Position numbers and translations under genes: made by a program
Part shown: positions 24,508-33,362 of the stretch, piece by piece
Position numbering within the stretch: the first letter of the stretch is position 1
Layout: the number at the start of each line of letters is the position of its first letter
The notes under the pieces: generated by a model
Databases searched by the model: none
The model's input: the letters and a program-made list of their open reading frames with translations, nothing else
What the model was told of the DNA's origin: nothing
From: a virus
Length of the DNA stretch: 40,403 bases
IMG/VR virus record: IMGVR_UViG_3300033150_001065
Span: 1-40,403 of that record
Strand: one strand, 5' to 3'

Positions 24508-24828
24508 CTATGCTCTTTCTAAATACCTCTTTCTCAATTCCTGCACCTTGGGGTGCGGATCTCTGTAAAGGTGGTTGATGTAGTCTTTGTAGTCAGACCT
24601 TGTCTCTATTGGACGCATCTGACCCTTTCTCACCTTTTCGAGATCATTGAGATACCCGTTAAGTGTTCTAAACCACGGTGCCTCCTCCCTCTTCGAAAAG
24701 GTTGGAGACATAATAACATGTGATCCCCCACCACACTCGGGGCACTTCATGTTATCCCTGTCAGCTATGCTGCTATACGCTTCAAAAATACCACCGCACT
24801 TGTCACACTCGTAATCATAAAGTGGCAT
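24508..24828 (-). CDS. FmdB-type zinc-ribbon protein
   Basis: 106 residues from the ATG at 24828, behind AAAGGGA. The first 45 residues (MPLYDYECDKCGG... KCPECGG) are the FmdB/CxxC_CxxC regulatory zinc ribbon with two Cys pairs 20 residues apart. The rest is a helical, basic extension (RTLNGYLNDLEKVRKG..., VQELRKRYLERA). It is a paralogue in the ribbon to the 70-residue protein at 34731-34943. Such ribbons often occur in phages next to portal and scaffold genes; the role is not established. Confidence 0.75.
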   Translation of the reverse strand: MPLYDYECDKCGGIFEAYSSIADRDNMKCPECGGGSHVIMSPTFSKREEAPWFRTLNGYLNDLEKVRKGQMRPIETRSDYKDYINHLYRDPHPKVQELRKRYLERA

Positions 24829-24829
24829 T

Positions 24830-24979
24830 TTATTTCCCTTTCTTGGAATAAGTTTTCCACATTCCAAAACACTTACCAAGTCTTTCTTTGAGATCTAGGT
24901 TTGGGTCTTCCTCTTTGGTTACCTTCATACATCTTCCAATGTATTCGTCCCTTGATTCACCCTCTTTAGGCTTGGGCAT
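24830..24979 (-). CDS. Small conserved phage protein downstream of portal (49 aa)
   Basis: A 49-codon frame from ATG 24979 to TAA 24830-24832, which is shorter than usual gene cut-offs. It overlaps the portal stop by 14 bases, with GGAGG upstream, and ends one base before the FmdB-type start. The sequence (PKPKEGESRDEYIGRCM, then a second Cys near GKCFGMW) matches a small protein type seen next to portal or protease genes in phages, with motifs like GES-x-x-E-(F/Y)-I-x-R-C-M. Role unknown. Confidence 0.7.
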   Translation of the reverse strand: MPKPKEGESRDEYIGRCMKVTKEEDPNLDLKERLGKCFGMWKTYSKKGK

Positions 24980-26942
24980 TTGCTTCCTCCATGGCTTTTG
25001 TGTCTTCTGCCTGAGCCTTCTTCATCTGGTTTACAACAGCGTTGTACTCAGATTCGTCCATATTCATTATCTTTTGAAGCTGTTCTATGATTTGTGGATC
25101 AACATTAAGTGCCTGCATTCTCTCTATTAATCCACCAAGAACGCCTTGTTCCATACGCTTTGTTACCTCGGCCTTATTCGGCCAGTCAATCTTGTCAAGC
25201 AATTCTCTTAGATCTATAGCACCTGCCTGGAACAACTCTAACGCTTCTTCTCTGAGTTGCATACGAGATACTGGCATAGTGGAACCAGAAACAACCTCAA
25301 AATGAATAGGGCCAGCAAGATCACTACCGGTAAAATTACCGATAGTAGGAACCCCTTTTTCTCTGACATAATATTGTCTCTCCTCTGTAAACCAGTTAAA
25401 TACGTGGGATAGATACATCCTCCCACGTTCTCGTATCATCTTGTTATATGCCCTTATCTTACCCCTGAGCATTGTATGAATGTTCTCAAGAAGTGCTGAT
25501 ACAGTTTTGAAAGCCATTCTGCCTTTTAAAATGTCAGGGTTTGTTAGATCAAACTGACCACTTATTGCGTTAAACAATTCTCTGTAAATACCTAGAATCA
25601 TTTCTATGTCACGGTGTAACGGCGGCGGGTCCATATGTTTGATAGCTCCCGCAACAATATGATCTTTCGGATTTATTACTTTTGCTGGCCTATTGGTAAA
25701 GCTTGAGTTTGGCACCTGTGACGTTCTTGGATTTATCACTGGAGATCTAACCGCCTTATCTTTTATGTAATTAAGCTGAGACAGGCATTTGTCTATCTCA
25801 AAATTCAGCATTTCAAGCTGCTCTATCGAGGAGAAACCAAAAGGACTTACAGGGTCTTTGTTTGAGTTTGTCCATGAGAACGGAAACTTATCGTACAGAT
25901 ATGTTTCAGCAGCCATCTCCTTTGGTATTGCTGGGTTTATTGATGGGTTTTCCCTATCTGACAACACAACGTCACCGCCGTTGCAGCACGTTATGACCCT
26001 TATACCACCTGGGTATTTAAGCTCATCAACAACCTTCTTTGATTCAACAACCATTTTTTCACCAGTAACTGGATCAGTTGTTTCCACCTCCTCAACAGTT
26101 ATCACTTTCTCTGTGGTGTAATCCTTAACCCAGCACTCAACTATCAACACGTTGTTGTCGTCTTTGTATAGCCTTTTGAACCCAGCCCTATTACCAGCCA
26201 TACTTGCACGATCTCTTGCCTGGTCCCCCGTTATAACATTTGATCCAGTAAACTCTGACACAGTACCGCCAAACACCTCTACTCTTTCTTCCCCAAGCTT
26301 GTCAGCCCATTCTTTGTCGCTCGTTATGTATTTAGCCATAGCGGGCCATTTCCTACGAGCCTGGTTGACAGGTATCCTATAAAAGTGGAACACAGCCTCC
26401 CACTTGCTTGGTCTTTTTTCCTTTATCGGCCAGAACCCAAAATTAAATGGATCTATCGTTATAACCTCAACATCCCCCAGGCCACCTCTGAGGTTTGGGT
26501 TGAATATAACTTTCTCACAGACACAACCAGATATTTCACCCATAAGCACAGAGTCAGCCAAAACATCCTGTTGTTCAGTATCATTCCACCAGTATCTTGC
26601 ATTTTTGTGCAGGATATCAGCACGTTCGTCATCAGTAGCCTGTATGTCGAACGTTGGCGCATTGTCGGTAAGTATATTAACAGTCCTCTCGACCGTGGTC
26701 CATATAAGATTTGCCGAAGAAAGTGGAACAGGCCCCTTTCTCTTCCAGTGCTTATTCCTGTAAAGCTCATAGTTTCTGAGCCACTTTTGTGGTAGCTTCA
26801 ATTCGTCACGGTACTCAAGGTAGTCACCAAGCAACTCGAACACCTTGTGACCAACACCGTTCTTACTCTTTGGTGGAATAATACACTTGACTTCATACCT
26901 GTCTTCTTGTGTCAGTGTCTGCTCAAGCGGTTTATCAGCCAT
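24966..26942 (-). CDS. Portal protein (P22/podovirus type)
   Basis: 658 residues. The pattern is: an N-terminal helix with Y-x-x-R-N-x-Y-x-x-x (YLEYRDELKLPQKWLRNYELYRNKHWK), a stretch YWWNDTEQQDVLADSVLMGEISGCVCEKVIF, DPFNFGFWP near residue 165, and SPFGFSSIEQLEMLNFEIDKCLSQLN near residue 365, followed by the helical stem (DLTNPDILKGRMAFKTVSALLENIHTML) and a flexible acidic C terminus. These are the conserved parts of large portal proteins of short-tailed phages. The portal is the dodecameric ring at one capsid vertex through which DNA is packaged and to which the connector binds. Confidence 0.85.
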   Translation of the reverse strand: MADKPLEQTLTQEDRYEVKCIIPPKSKNGVGHKVFELLGDYLEYRDELKLPQKWLRNYELYRNKHWKRKGPVPLSSANLIWTTVERTVNILTDNAPTFDIQATDDERADILHKNARYWWNDTEQQDVLADSVLMGEISGCVCEKVIFNPNLRGGLGDVEVITIDPFNFGFWPIKEKRPSKWEAVFHFYRIPVNQARRKWPAMAKYITSDKEWADKLGEERVEVFGGTVSEFTGSNVITGDQARDRASMAGNRAGFKRLYKDDNNVLIVECWVKDYTTEKVITVEEVETTDPVTGEKMVVESKKVVDELKYPGGIRVITCCNGGDVVLSDRENPSINPAIPKEMAAETYLYDKFPFSWTNSNKDPVSPFGFSSIEQLEMLNFEIDKCLSQLNYIKDKAVRSPVINPRTSQVPNSSFTNRPAKVINPKDHIVAGAIKHMDPPPLHRDIEMILGIYRELFNAISGQFDLTNPDILKGRMAFKTVSALLENIHTMLRGKIRAYNKMIRERGRMYLSHVFNWFTEERQYYVREKGVPTIGNFTGSDLAGPIHFEVVSGSTMPVSRMQLREEALELFQAGAIDLRELLDKIDWPNKAEVTKRMEQGVLGGLIERMQALNVDPQIIEQLQKIMNMDESEYNAVVNQMKKAQAEDTKAMEEANAQA

Positions 26943-26944
26943 AT

Positions 26945-27391
26945 CTACCTCTTAACATTCTTGAGTGCCCTGTGATAACATTTGAGACCGTCGGCATATT
27001 TGTTGTCTCCGGTAACCTCTTTACCGCACCCGCAAGGGCACAGATTATCAACCTTGTATATTGAAAAGTCGTCAAGAAGTATTTCATCAACCTGATCGAA
27101 AGCACCCTCTTTTACCTTAACAAACAGGTGGTTGTCACCGTCGGGTGGATATGCATGAGGGCACATGAAATCTCTACTTGTGGCATCATGTGGCAGTGCT
27201 GGGAAACCTGGGTAAAAATTATTAAACATGTGGCCCCTCAGTGGTAGACGTAGCTTGCTAAGCTTTACCCTGTATATTCTGTTTCTGCACACAATACACC
27301 TGATAAACACCCATCCACCGTCATCCTTTAATGCTTCTTGACGCCTTCTCTTGTTGTCGGCATCTATCTGTTTAATCAGCCAGTGAGACAT
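26945..27391 (-). CDS. Cysteine/histidine-rich hypothetical protein
   Basis: 148 residues with clusters RCIVCR near residue 31, a single Cys-Pro-His near residue 77, and a C-terminal CPCGCGKEVTGDNKYADGLKCYHRA, a likely metal-binding treble-clef-like cluster. The stop of the upstream gene (27391) overlaps the ATG. Located between a membrane protein after terminase and the portal, it is probably co-expressed with packaging genes. No known family assigned; HNH-like or zinc-binding folds are alternatives. Confidence 0.6.
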   Translation of the reverse strand: MSHWLIKQIDADNKRRRQEALKDDGGWVFIRCIVCRNRIYRVKLSKLRLPLRGHMFNNFYPGFPALPHDATSRDFMCPHAYPPDGDNHLFVKVKEGAFDQVDEILLDDFSIYKVDNLCPCGCGKEVTGDNKYADGLKCYHRALKNVKR

Positions 27392-27693
27392 TAAATACCC
27401 CCTTCTCTTTCCGAAAGCTCTCTAAGCTGCTGTAAAACATCGTCAGATGGAAAACTACTCTCCGAAGCCTCTGCGTCTATTTGTGGCTCTTCTGACCACG
27501 TTCTAAGCAACTCCTCTTCGTCTGGAAAGTCGTGCTTAACTATTTCTTCTGCGCTTTGCTCAGCAACATTCTTAACGCTGTACGGTCTGTTTGCTAATCT
27601 TTCACCAACCCTGACACCAAAGTACATGATAGCCCCGCCGATAACGACACCTATCATGTTAGCTAACACACCTACCAGCCATACAGGTTCCAT
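27391..27693 (-). CDS. Small membrane-anchored protein
   Basis: 100 residues with one N-terminal membrane helix (VWLVGVLANMIGVVIGGAIMYFGV, residues 4-27) and an acidic, soluble C terminus (EEELLRTWSEEPQIDAEASES). The start overlaps the end of the terminase gene by 22 bases and is preceded by GAAGGAGAC. It may be a membrane protein of unknown role that happens to sit in the packaging block. Confidence 0.6.
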   Translation of the reverse strand: MEPVWLVGVLANMIGVVIGGAIMYFGVRVGERLANRPYSVKNVAEQSAEEIVKHDFPDEEELLRTWSEEPQIDAEASESSFPSDDVLQQLRELSEREGGI

Positions 27694-29285
27694 TCAATGT
27701 CTCCTTCCTTGTCGTCAAAATAGCCCTTCTTGTTCCAATACTCAATAGCTGTTTCATTATCTACTGAAAATTCGTAGTCGGGCTCCGACATTTCCATTTT
27801 TTTGATAAACAACTGTGCCTCTGTTGGAGGCTTTCTTTTCTTCTTTGTTGGTTCATAGTCTGCGAAAGCAAGCATGACAGCATCTGCCATGTCTGGACTT
27901 TTGAGACCCTCTCTCCTCATCCTCTCCTTGCTCCACAGAAGTATTTTACCTCCACTTGTGTACTCGTACCTTATACTGGCCAATTGGTCAATAAGCTCAT
28001 CGAGGTCAGCTTTTTCCATTGTTTGTGTAAGCGGTTTGAGGCTTATGTTTCCACTCTCAAACATCTTTCTGAGGTTCCACCCAATCTCCGCTCTCAGGTT
28101 TGCAAAGTCTTGCTTATTAACCGCTGGCTGTGAAACATCAACACCAGTAACGTTGTACCCCTGTTCCTGCACCCTGTCAACAACACCACCACCAACACCT
28201 ATTGAGTCTATCTTTATGTTGTTTGGATTCATTCTTCTTGCAAGACCCACAACTATACCAGCAGTTACCATGGTGTTTTGTTTCTGATACTTCTTTACAG
28301 CAACAACATGTATCCCCCTTACGGCTGCTATGCATGTGAAGTTTTCCCCGTATCTCGCTACATCAACACCAACTGCATCAAACTTGTGAGACGCTATGTC
28401 TGGTCTTACATATTCAGCTTCACGCTCAACAGCAGCATGAATCCAATTTCTTGGTATCAGCGTATTGTCGTCTTGCAGTGGAAACTCGCCCAGAACCCTC
28501 ACACGATAGACATCGCTTTCTTTACCGAAGTCACGTGCGTACGATGTAATAGCCTCCTTCGACACAAGTGGGCTTTCTTCTGCGTTGAATGTCAGCGTTG
28601 CCCACGGTTTGTTCTTGTTCTTGTTGTGGCTATCATAGAAGAACCCTACTGTTTTTGTTGGGTTCGACGCCATAACAACATTGTTGTCTTCGCTAGTAAG
28701 CGCCGCTCTAACAACAGTGAAAACCTCCTCTGGTACACCTGATGCTTCATCTATTATGTAGAGGAGGTGCTTAGCATGAAAACCTTGTAAAGCCTCTGGC
28801 CTTTCTTTCCTTGCTGTACGTGCTACGGCAAACCATGTGAATGGACTATCTATCCTAAAAAACCTTTCAGTTGTTATGTCATACAGGTCTCTAAAAAAAC
28901 TAGGGAGCCTTGAATACCACAGTGCCAACTCTTTCCAGAGACAGTCCCTTAACTGGTCCCCTGTTGGTGCTGTACACGGTATGTTAGCGTGCTTCCTGGT
29001 CAACATGTGTTTCAGTATTATCACAGCAAGTGCGGCGGTTTTACCAGTACCGTGACCAGACTTTACAGAAACATGAGTGTTTTTGTCGAAAGCGTTAAAC
29101 AGATCTTTCTGCTGTTTCGTTGGCTCCATTCTCAGCATCTCTCTTGCAAACAAGAGAGTGTTGTTCATATATGGCTCAAGCTTCCACTTCTCATACCTCT
29201 TCGGATGCTCTTTCTGAAGCTTTATTTCTATGAGCCTCAATTCTGCTTTGTCTAATTTCTTCTGCTCGCTCGAAGAGCTTCTCAT
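27672..29285 (-). CDS. terL: Terminase large subunit
   Basis: 537 residues from the ATG at 29285 (in-frame starts at 29294 and 29300 exist). Walker A GHGTGKT (residues 77-83), Walker B LLYIIDEA (about 173-180) with the catalytic Glu, coupling motif region near VMASNPT, and a nuclease domain starting at VGVDVARYG (about D308), with DSIGVGGGVVD (near 363) and SPDMADAVMLA (near 490) giving the acidic metal residues. This motor cuts and pumps DNA into the prohead. The gene overlaps the small subunit by 95 bases in another frame. Confidence 0.9.
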   Translation of the reverse strand: MRSSSSEQKKLDKAELRLIEIKLQKEHPKRYEKWKLEPYMNNTLLFAREMLRMEPTKQQKDLFNAFDKNTHVSVKSGHGTGKTAALAVIILKHMLTRKHANIPCTAPTGDQLRDCLWKELALWYSRLPSFFRDLYDITTERFFRIDSPFTWFAVARTARKERPEALQGFHAKHLLYIIDEASGVPEEVFTVVRAALTSEDNNVVMASNPTKTVGFFYDSHNKNKNKPWATLTFNAEESPLVSKEAITSYARDFGKESDVYRVRVLGEFPLQDDNTLIPRNWIHAAVEREAEYVRPDIASHKFDAVGVDVARYGENFTCIAAVRGIHVVAVKKYQKQNTMVTAGIVVGLARRMNPNNIKIDSIGVGGGVVDRVQEQGYNVTGVDVSQPAVNKQDFANLRAEIGWNLRKMFESGNISLKPLTQTMEKADLDELIDQLASIRYEYTSGGKILLWSKERMRREGLKSPDMADAVMLAFADYEPTKKKRKPPTEAQLFIKKMEMSEPDYEFSVDNETAIEYWNKKGYFDDKEGDIEWNLYGW

Positions 29286-29634
29286 GGTCCACATCCTCAA
29301 GGTCGTCTAACAGCATTACAACTTCTTCACCAAACTTATTTATCTCAAACTCACCCTTCACAGTTGCCTTTTTGGGTTCAGTTATCTTGAGTATCTCGCT
29401 AGCAAGATCATTCATCTTGCTACCCTCCCCAAGTTGTATGGCTTCAATCAGAAGGGCTTTTTTTATGTTCCACGATGCGTTGTTAAGTTTCTTTTTGAGT
29501 GATGCCACACTGCCCCTGTGTGAATCAATATAGCTCAACACTTCCGCCAGAAGCTCCTTACTTCTGACCATATCAACCATCTTTTGCTCGGCATCATGGG
29601 CCTTCTTCCCGGCCGTACTGTTTCTACTACCCAT
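29191..29634 (-). CDS. Terminase small subunit-like protein
   Basis: 147 residues, helical, charged (GSRNSTAGKKAHDAEQKMVDMVRSK..., IKKALLIEAIQLGEGSKMNDLASEIL), immediately upstream of and overlapping the large subunit, which is the usual place for the small subunit that recognises phage DNA. No obvious helix-turn-helix could be confirmed by eye. The ATG follows a short gap after the 55-residue gene at 29643. The C-terminal region (AEEIRQSRIEAHRNKASE) is read in a frame that the large subunit also uses. Confidence 0.6.
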   Translation of the reverse strand: MGSRNSTAGKKAHDAEQKMVDMVRSKELLAEVLSYIDSHRGSVASLKKKLNNASWNIKKALLIEAIQLGEGSKMNDLASEILKITEPKKATVKGEFEINKFGEEVVMLLDDLEDVDHEKLFERAEEIRQSRIEAHRNKASERASEEV

Positions 29635-29642
29635 AGGTCACC

Positions 29643-29810
29643 TTATGTATCGTGTATCACGGTTGCATACAGATATTGAGAATCACCAAGTATGCTTATA
29701 ACATGAAGTGTTTTTGTGTCATCAATCGTCTCTATGTATGTTTCCAGATCATCCAGAACAGTTTCTGGGTCACCCCTGTATGTTTTCCTGGTAACATTGT
29801 AGTTAGCCAT
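29643..29810 (-). CDS. Small hypothetical protein (55 aa)
   Basis: A 55-codon frame from ATG 29810 to the TAA at 29643-29645, with AGGAGGG 5 bases before the start. It fills the space between 29634 and 29821 that otherwise has no gene. The sequence (MANYNVTRKTYRGDPETVLDDLETYIETIDD) starts with a beta segment, then an acidic helix, then a C-terminal beta hairpin (LHVISILGDSQYLYATVI). It ends 8 bases before the terminase small-subunit start. Not recognised. Confidence 0.7.
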   Translation of the reverse strand: MANYNVTRKTYRGDPETVLDDLETYIETIDDTKTLHVISILGDSQYLYATVIHDT

Positions 29811-29820
29811 CTACACCCTC

Positions 29821-30105
29821 CTACAAAACTCTTATGGTTTCCTTTTTGAGTCTGTCTATTGTGGTTTTAAAAGCCCCGTCAAGGGCGTCAAGGAGAATAC
29901 CCTCTATACTATCTATATCCAGAACACCTTCACGCTTCCTGATAAAACCAAGCTTGCTGTACGCAACTGACACATCAAGTTGAGCAGGAAGAGAGAGAAG
30001 AAAATTACTCTTTAAGCTTCTTAGTATCTCCTCCTCGTTCATTTCTAGCTCTATCGCTACTTGATTCTTCTTTTTCAACTCCTTCAGTATTGCGAACCTT
30101 AGCAT
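29821..30105 (-). CDS. Hypothetical protein
   Basis: 94 residues, mixed charged helices (ILKELKKKNQVAIELEMNEEEILRSLKSN; ILLDALDGAFKTTIDRLKKETIRVL). The ATG at 30105 follows GAGGAG and lies inside the upstream gene by 101 bases, another long overlap. No motif recognised. The gene belongs to the short-gene run between the fibre and the terminase. Confidence 0.55.
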   Translation of the reverse strand: MLRFAILKELKKKNQVAIELEMNEEEILRSLKSNFLLSLPAQLDVSVAYSKLGFIRKREGVLDIDSIEGILLDALDGAFKTTIDRLKKETIRVL

Positions 30106-30274
30106 CTTTAGCTCCTCGTTGCTCCATTTCTTTTTGTTCTATCGGCTGTATTGCTCTTCCGATAGCGAAAAGTAACCCATTAATGTTGTATTCTGTTACC
30201 CTATTACCTTGCTCAAGTTGGAAAAACTTCTGAATTTCTTCAATAACTATGCCAGAAACCTCTTTTGTAATCAT
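30005..30274 (-). CDS. Hypothetical protein
   Basis: 89 residues from ATG 30274, behind AAAGGAGAACC; the longer frame beginning at 30304 has no ribosome site and overlaps the fibre gene. The N-terminal half is amphipathic helix (ITKEVSGIVIEEIQKFFQLE) and the C-terminal half is highly charged (KEESSSDRARNERGGDTKKLKE) and probably disordered. Overlaps the next gene. Function unknown. Confidence 0.55.
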   Translation of the reverse strand: MITKEVSGIVIEEIQKFFQLEQGNRVTEYNINGLLFAIGRAIQPIEQKEMEQRGAKDAKVRNTEGVEKEESSSDRARNERGGDTKKLKE

Positions 30275-30296
30275 GGTTCTCCTTTCTGTGCAAACT

Positions 30297-33200
30297 CTAT
30301 GCAAACAACCTCATAACAGTTAAGTTACTACCATAAACAGTTGTCACTGTGTTAGCGTTTGTTGTTGCTATCATCCTTATCTGATCGCCAGAGCTATAGC
30401 TTCTTATGAAAAACGTATTCGCTGTTGATGTGCCAGATGCATCCCTCCAATAACCATACCCGTCATCCGGCCCTATACCAAACCAGCCACCACCAGTGTT
30501 TTTCTGAACCTGCACCTTCACATGGCCCCTTGTTCCAGAAGCTCTTGTGAAGTTTACCCTAGCCATAATCAGATATATTCCGTCATCGTTTATTGTTATA
30601 ACATCACTTGACAATGTGTACAGGTTGGTGTCTTGGTCATCAACTGTGTCAAGATTTATTACTGTTGATGACGTACTTAATGTCTGACCAGCGGTAGCAT
30701 CGTATGCACAAATATAACCCTGTCTTTTTTGTGGTGTTCCCGAGCTTATCGAGTACGGTACACCACTTGTAAAAATATCGCCATCGCCAGTTATTATTAG
30801 CTTATTGAGTCCATTATTCCTAATAGCAAATATTTGCCCTTCATCACCAAAAGATTGTACTCCGGTACCATCTTTTAGGTAGGCATCAATTACAACACAC
30901 GAAGAACCACCAGACCCATGTGCTGTACCAGTATTCTGTGTAGAGCCATACCCAGATATCCTCGTAGCTATATATGATTCGGTTAAACCTTGAATCCAGA
31001 TACCACCACTAGCGTCTGCATGATGACCAATAGCTCCATACACATCTGTTGACACAACATCTGTCATTCCGTGTGCTACAGCATCCTTGCAAAGCTCTAT
31101 TGACTGTTTTACACTATACGAACCCTTCCTAATAACGATACCAGACGCACCATCTACTTCTCTTGCATTGGTAGTGTTTAACAACAAACACTCTGCTATG
31201 TATGTATCGCCACCGTCTTTTATTGTTATTGCTAAGTCATCATCAGACCCACCATAAATTGACAACTCTGACGACATTGCATGGATGTTGCCATCCATAT
31301 ACATGTCGCCATCTACGTCAAAAACAAACCTCGTTGTACCAGAGTTTCTGAGTGCAAGTATGTTCGAATTTGCTGGTAAATCAGTTGTTCCTGTTCCCCC
31401 ATCAGTGTAGTACCCAGCTATAATAACTGGTGCAGATGCTCCTGTTCCCTTACCAGAAGTAGACGTTGAACAGTACGCCTGCAACATCATTGCGAGATAG
31501 GTTGATGCTAAACCTCTTATCTTGGCACCACCATCGGTTGTAGACCTTTTCAGCACAGAATAATATGTACCGTCACTACATATCGAGGTAAATGGATGTG
31601 ACACATCAGTGCTGTTTATTGCTAAAGCTTCGTCATCCCACCCCCCCTGCTGTATCATCACACCTTTTGTGACATCTATCGCAGAGTCATCAAAACCCCC
31701 AACAACAAGAAGCTTATTCATGTATACTGTACCACTACCCTTTACAAGCATTCTTGTTGTTGTGTTATTTTCTAACGAAAAAAGATTTTCACTGTCGGCG
31801 ACATCTTGTACCCCAGTAGCACCGTCACTTTTCTTTGCGTCAAACGATATTATCCCTTCGCCATCTGTAGATGTCGTTGAGTCTGGGGTTTGGCTATACC
31901 CTATACCTCTCAGCGCACGGTATGTTCCTGTGCCGCAAAACCCTTTTAGATATGTTCCACCGTAATCAGAGTTTACAATATCAACTATGAAAAACGTGTC
32001 GTCATCGTCTGCCGCAGTTGTGAATGGGTGGAAGTTTCCGCCAGTTGATTTTAGTTTTAACTCTCTGCCACCAAGCCCAGTAGGATCATAATCTATTTCG
32101 ACATATCCTTTGTCGAGAACCTTTATCCCCCAGCCAGCATCGTCAACAAGCTCAAGACCGTCGCCGTCTCTGGCCCTGATTTTATCGGCAGCTATGTATC
32201 TTCCGTCACCTATATCCCAGTCGCCGCTTAACTCTCGTGTCCCATCCTCAAGCAGGTACTGTATGTGGTCATCGTCACCCAACCCACCAAGTGATCCGTG
32301 ATCTGTAGCAGCACTGCCTGCTGTTATTGTCGCTACTCTCCAATCTACATAATCATCACCTTCATCAGTAGAAACTATTTTTGCTTTAACATCATTGGTA
32401 TACGTGTCTTTTGTTTGGAAAATAATTGTAGCTATTGGTACAAGCTCTGGTGTCGGAAGATTACCATACTGTATCGTGCTTATTTCAGTTGATGCTGCCT
32501 GTCTGGCTGCCTTCTTTGTTGAGTATTCGTTTTGACCTAAAATCCCAAATACTGGTGCGGTAAGAGACGTTGAAGCAAATATGTGAACAAGAACATATTT
32601 GCCATCAGTTACTTCGGTTAGAGCCCAGTCGTCCCCACTTTGAGAGTTATAAGCAGCACGTCCAGTACCAGTGTTTATTATCGGATAATCGTCGGCACTT
32701 TCAATATGCCAAATACCAGAAGTACCTCTGTACAGCATGGGTAACTGTGCTATTGGATCAAGGTCTTGTGGATTACCGTCACTAAACTGAAAATATATGT
32801 CTTCATCGTAGATAGACCCAGATCCAACAGATATCCTTGCATCTGCATTATCTGACCCATCTCCGTCAACATTCTCAACAGATATCGCTATCCCGTCGCC
32901 ATACCTTGCGCCTACAGTGTTATGGAGGTACGAGTGTGTCATACCATCCATAACTATTCCGTGTCTCTCGTCACCAACACCAACAGCTTCACCGTCTGTA
33001 GCATTCCAATAGAGAAGTGACACAAGAGCATATTTGGTTATCAGATCATCAGTCCATGTGTCAGTGTATTGCAGTGTACCGTCCTCGTCGTAGTACACGT
33101 AATACATCCCTGTCACATCTGGTATCTGTATTGTTTCTGTTATAGAATCCTTGTGTATTCTCTTTCCGGCTACATAGATATCAAATGTACCAGTTATCTG

Positions 33201-33359
33201 TAGTGTTCTCGCTGTTCCTGGGTCTAGCCATGTAAGCGTACTATCTGTTCTATTCTCAAATCCATTCGGCTCTTTTGTTGCAGCTATCCCGTGAAGCGAC
33301 GGATACGACGCAAGCACATAGCGCAAGTCTTCGTCTGTTAGTATCCACGGAGTAGACAT
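30297..33359 (-). CDS. Tail fibre / receptor-binding protein with C1q-like tip
   Basis: 1020 residues. After a beta-rich base (1-350) comes the sequence DHGSLGGLGDDDHIQYLLEDGTRELSGDW (near 358-387, quoted in part), which is the classic phage fibre 'DHxxLxGLxDDDHxQYLL' motif. It is followed by about 500 residues of Gly/Asp/Ser repeat-rich beta shaft. The last 140 residues (ICAYDATAGQTL..., DDGIYLIMARVNFTRA, GHVKVQVQKN, SSGDQIRMIA, GSNLTVMRLF) resemble a C1q/TNF-type jelly roll, which often forms trimeric receptor-binding tips. It lies upstream of terminase, apart from the other tail genes. Confidence 0.75.
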   Translation of the reverse strand: MSTPWILTDEDLRYVLASYPSLHGIAATKEPNGFENRTDSTLTWLDPGTARTLQITGTFDIYVAGKRIHKDSITETIQIPDVTGMYYVYYDEDGTLQYTDTWTDDLITKYALVSLLYWNATDGEAVGVGDERHGIVMDGMTHSYLHNTVGARYGDGIAISVENVDGDGSDNADARISVGSGSIYDEDIYFQFSDGNPQDLDPIAQLPMLYRGTSGIWHIESADDYPIINTGTGRAAYNSQSGDDWALTEVTDGKYVLVHIFASTSLTAPVFGILGQNEYSTKKAARQAASTEISTIQYGNLPTPELVPIATIIFQTKDTYTNDVKAKIVSTDEGDDYVDWRVATITAGSAATDHGSLGGLGDDDHIQYLLEDGTRELSGDWDIGDGRYIAADKIRARDGDGLELVDDAGWGIKVLDKGYVEIDYDPTGLGGRELKLKSTGGNFHPFTTAADDDDTFFIVDIVNSDYGGTYLKGFCGTGTYRALRGIGYSQTPDSTTSTDGEGIISFDAKKSDGATGVQDVADSENLFSLENNTTTRMLVKGSGTVYMNKLLVVGGFDDSAIDVTKGVMIQQGGWDDEALAINSTDVSHPFTSICSDGTYYSVLKRSTTDGGAKIRGLASTYLAMMLQAYCSTSTSGKGTGASAPVIIAGYYTDGGTGTTDLPANSNILALRNSGTTRFVFDVDGDMYMDGNIHAMSSELSIYGGSDDDLAITIKDGGDTYIAECLLLNTTNAREVDGASGIVIRKGSYSVKQSIELCKDAVAHGMTDVVSTDVYGAIGHHADASGGIWIQGLTESYIATRISGYGSTQNTGTAHGSGGSSCVVIDAYLKDGTGVQSFGDEGQIFAIRNNGLNKLIITGDGDIFTSGVPYSISSGTPQKRQGYICAYDATAGQTLSTSSTVINLDTVDDQDTNLYTLSSDVITINDDGIYLIMARVNFTRASGTRGHVKVQVQKNTGGGWFGIGPDDGYGYWRDASGTSTANTFFIRSYSSGDQIRMIATTNANTVTTVYGSNLTVMRLFA

Positions 33360-33362
33360 ATA

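Noticed and set aside
23709-24578. 289-residue Ser-rich frame on the plus strand
   Set aside because: It is the mirror of the acidic GAx-rich scaffold codons; the Ser runs are an artefact of reading them backwards.
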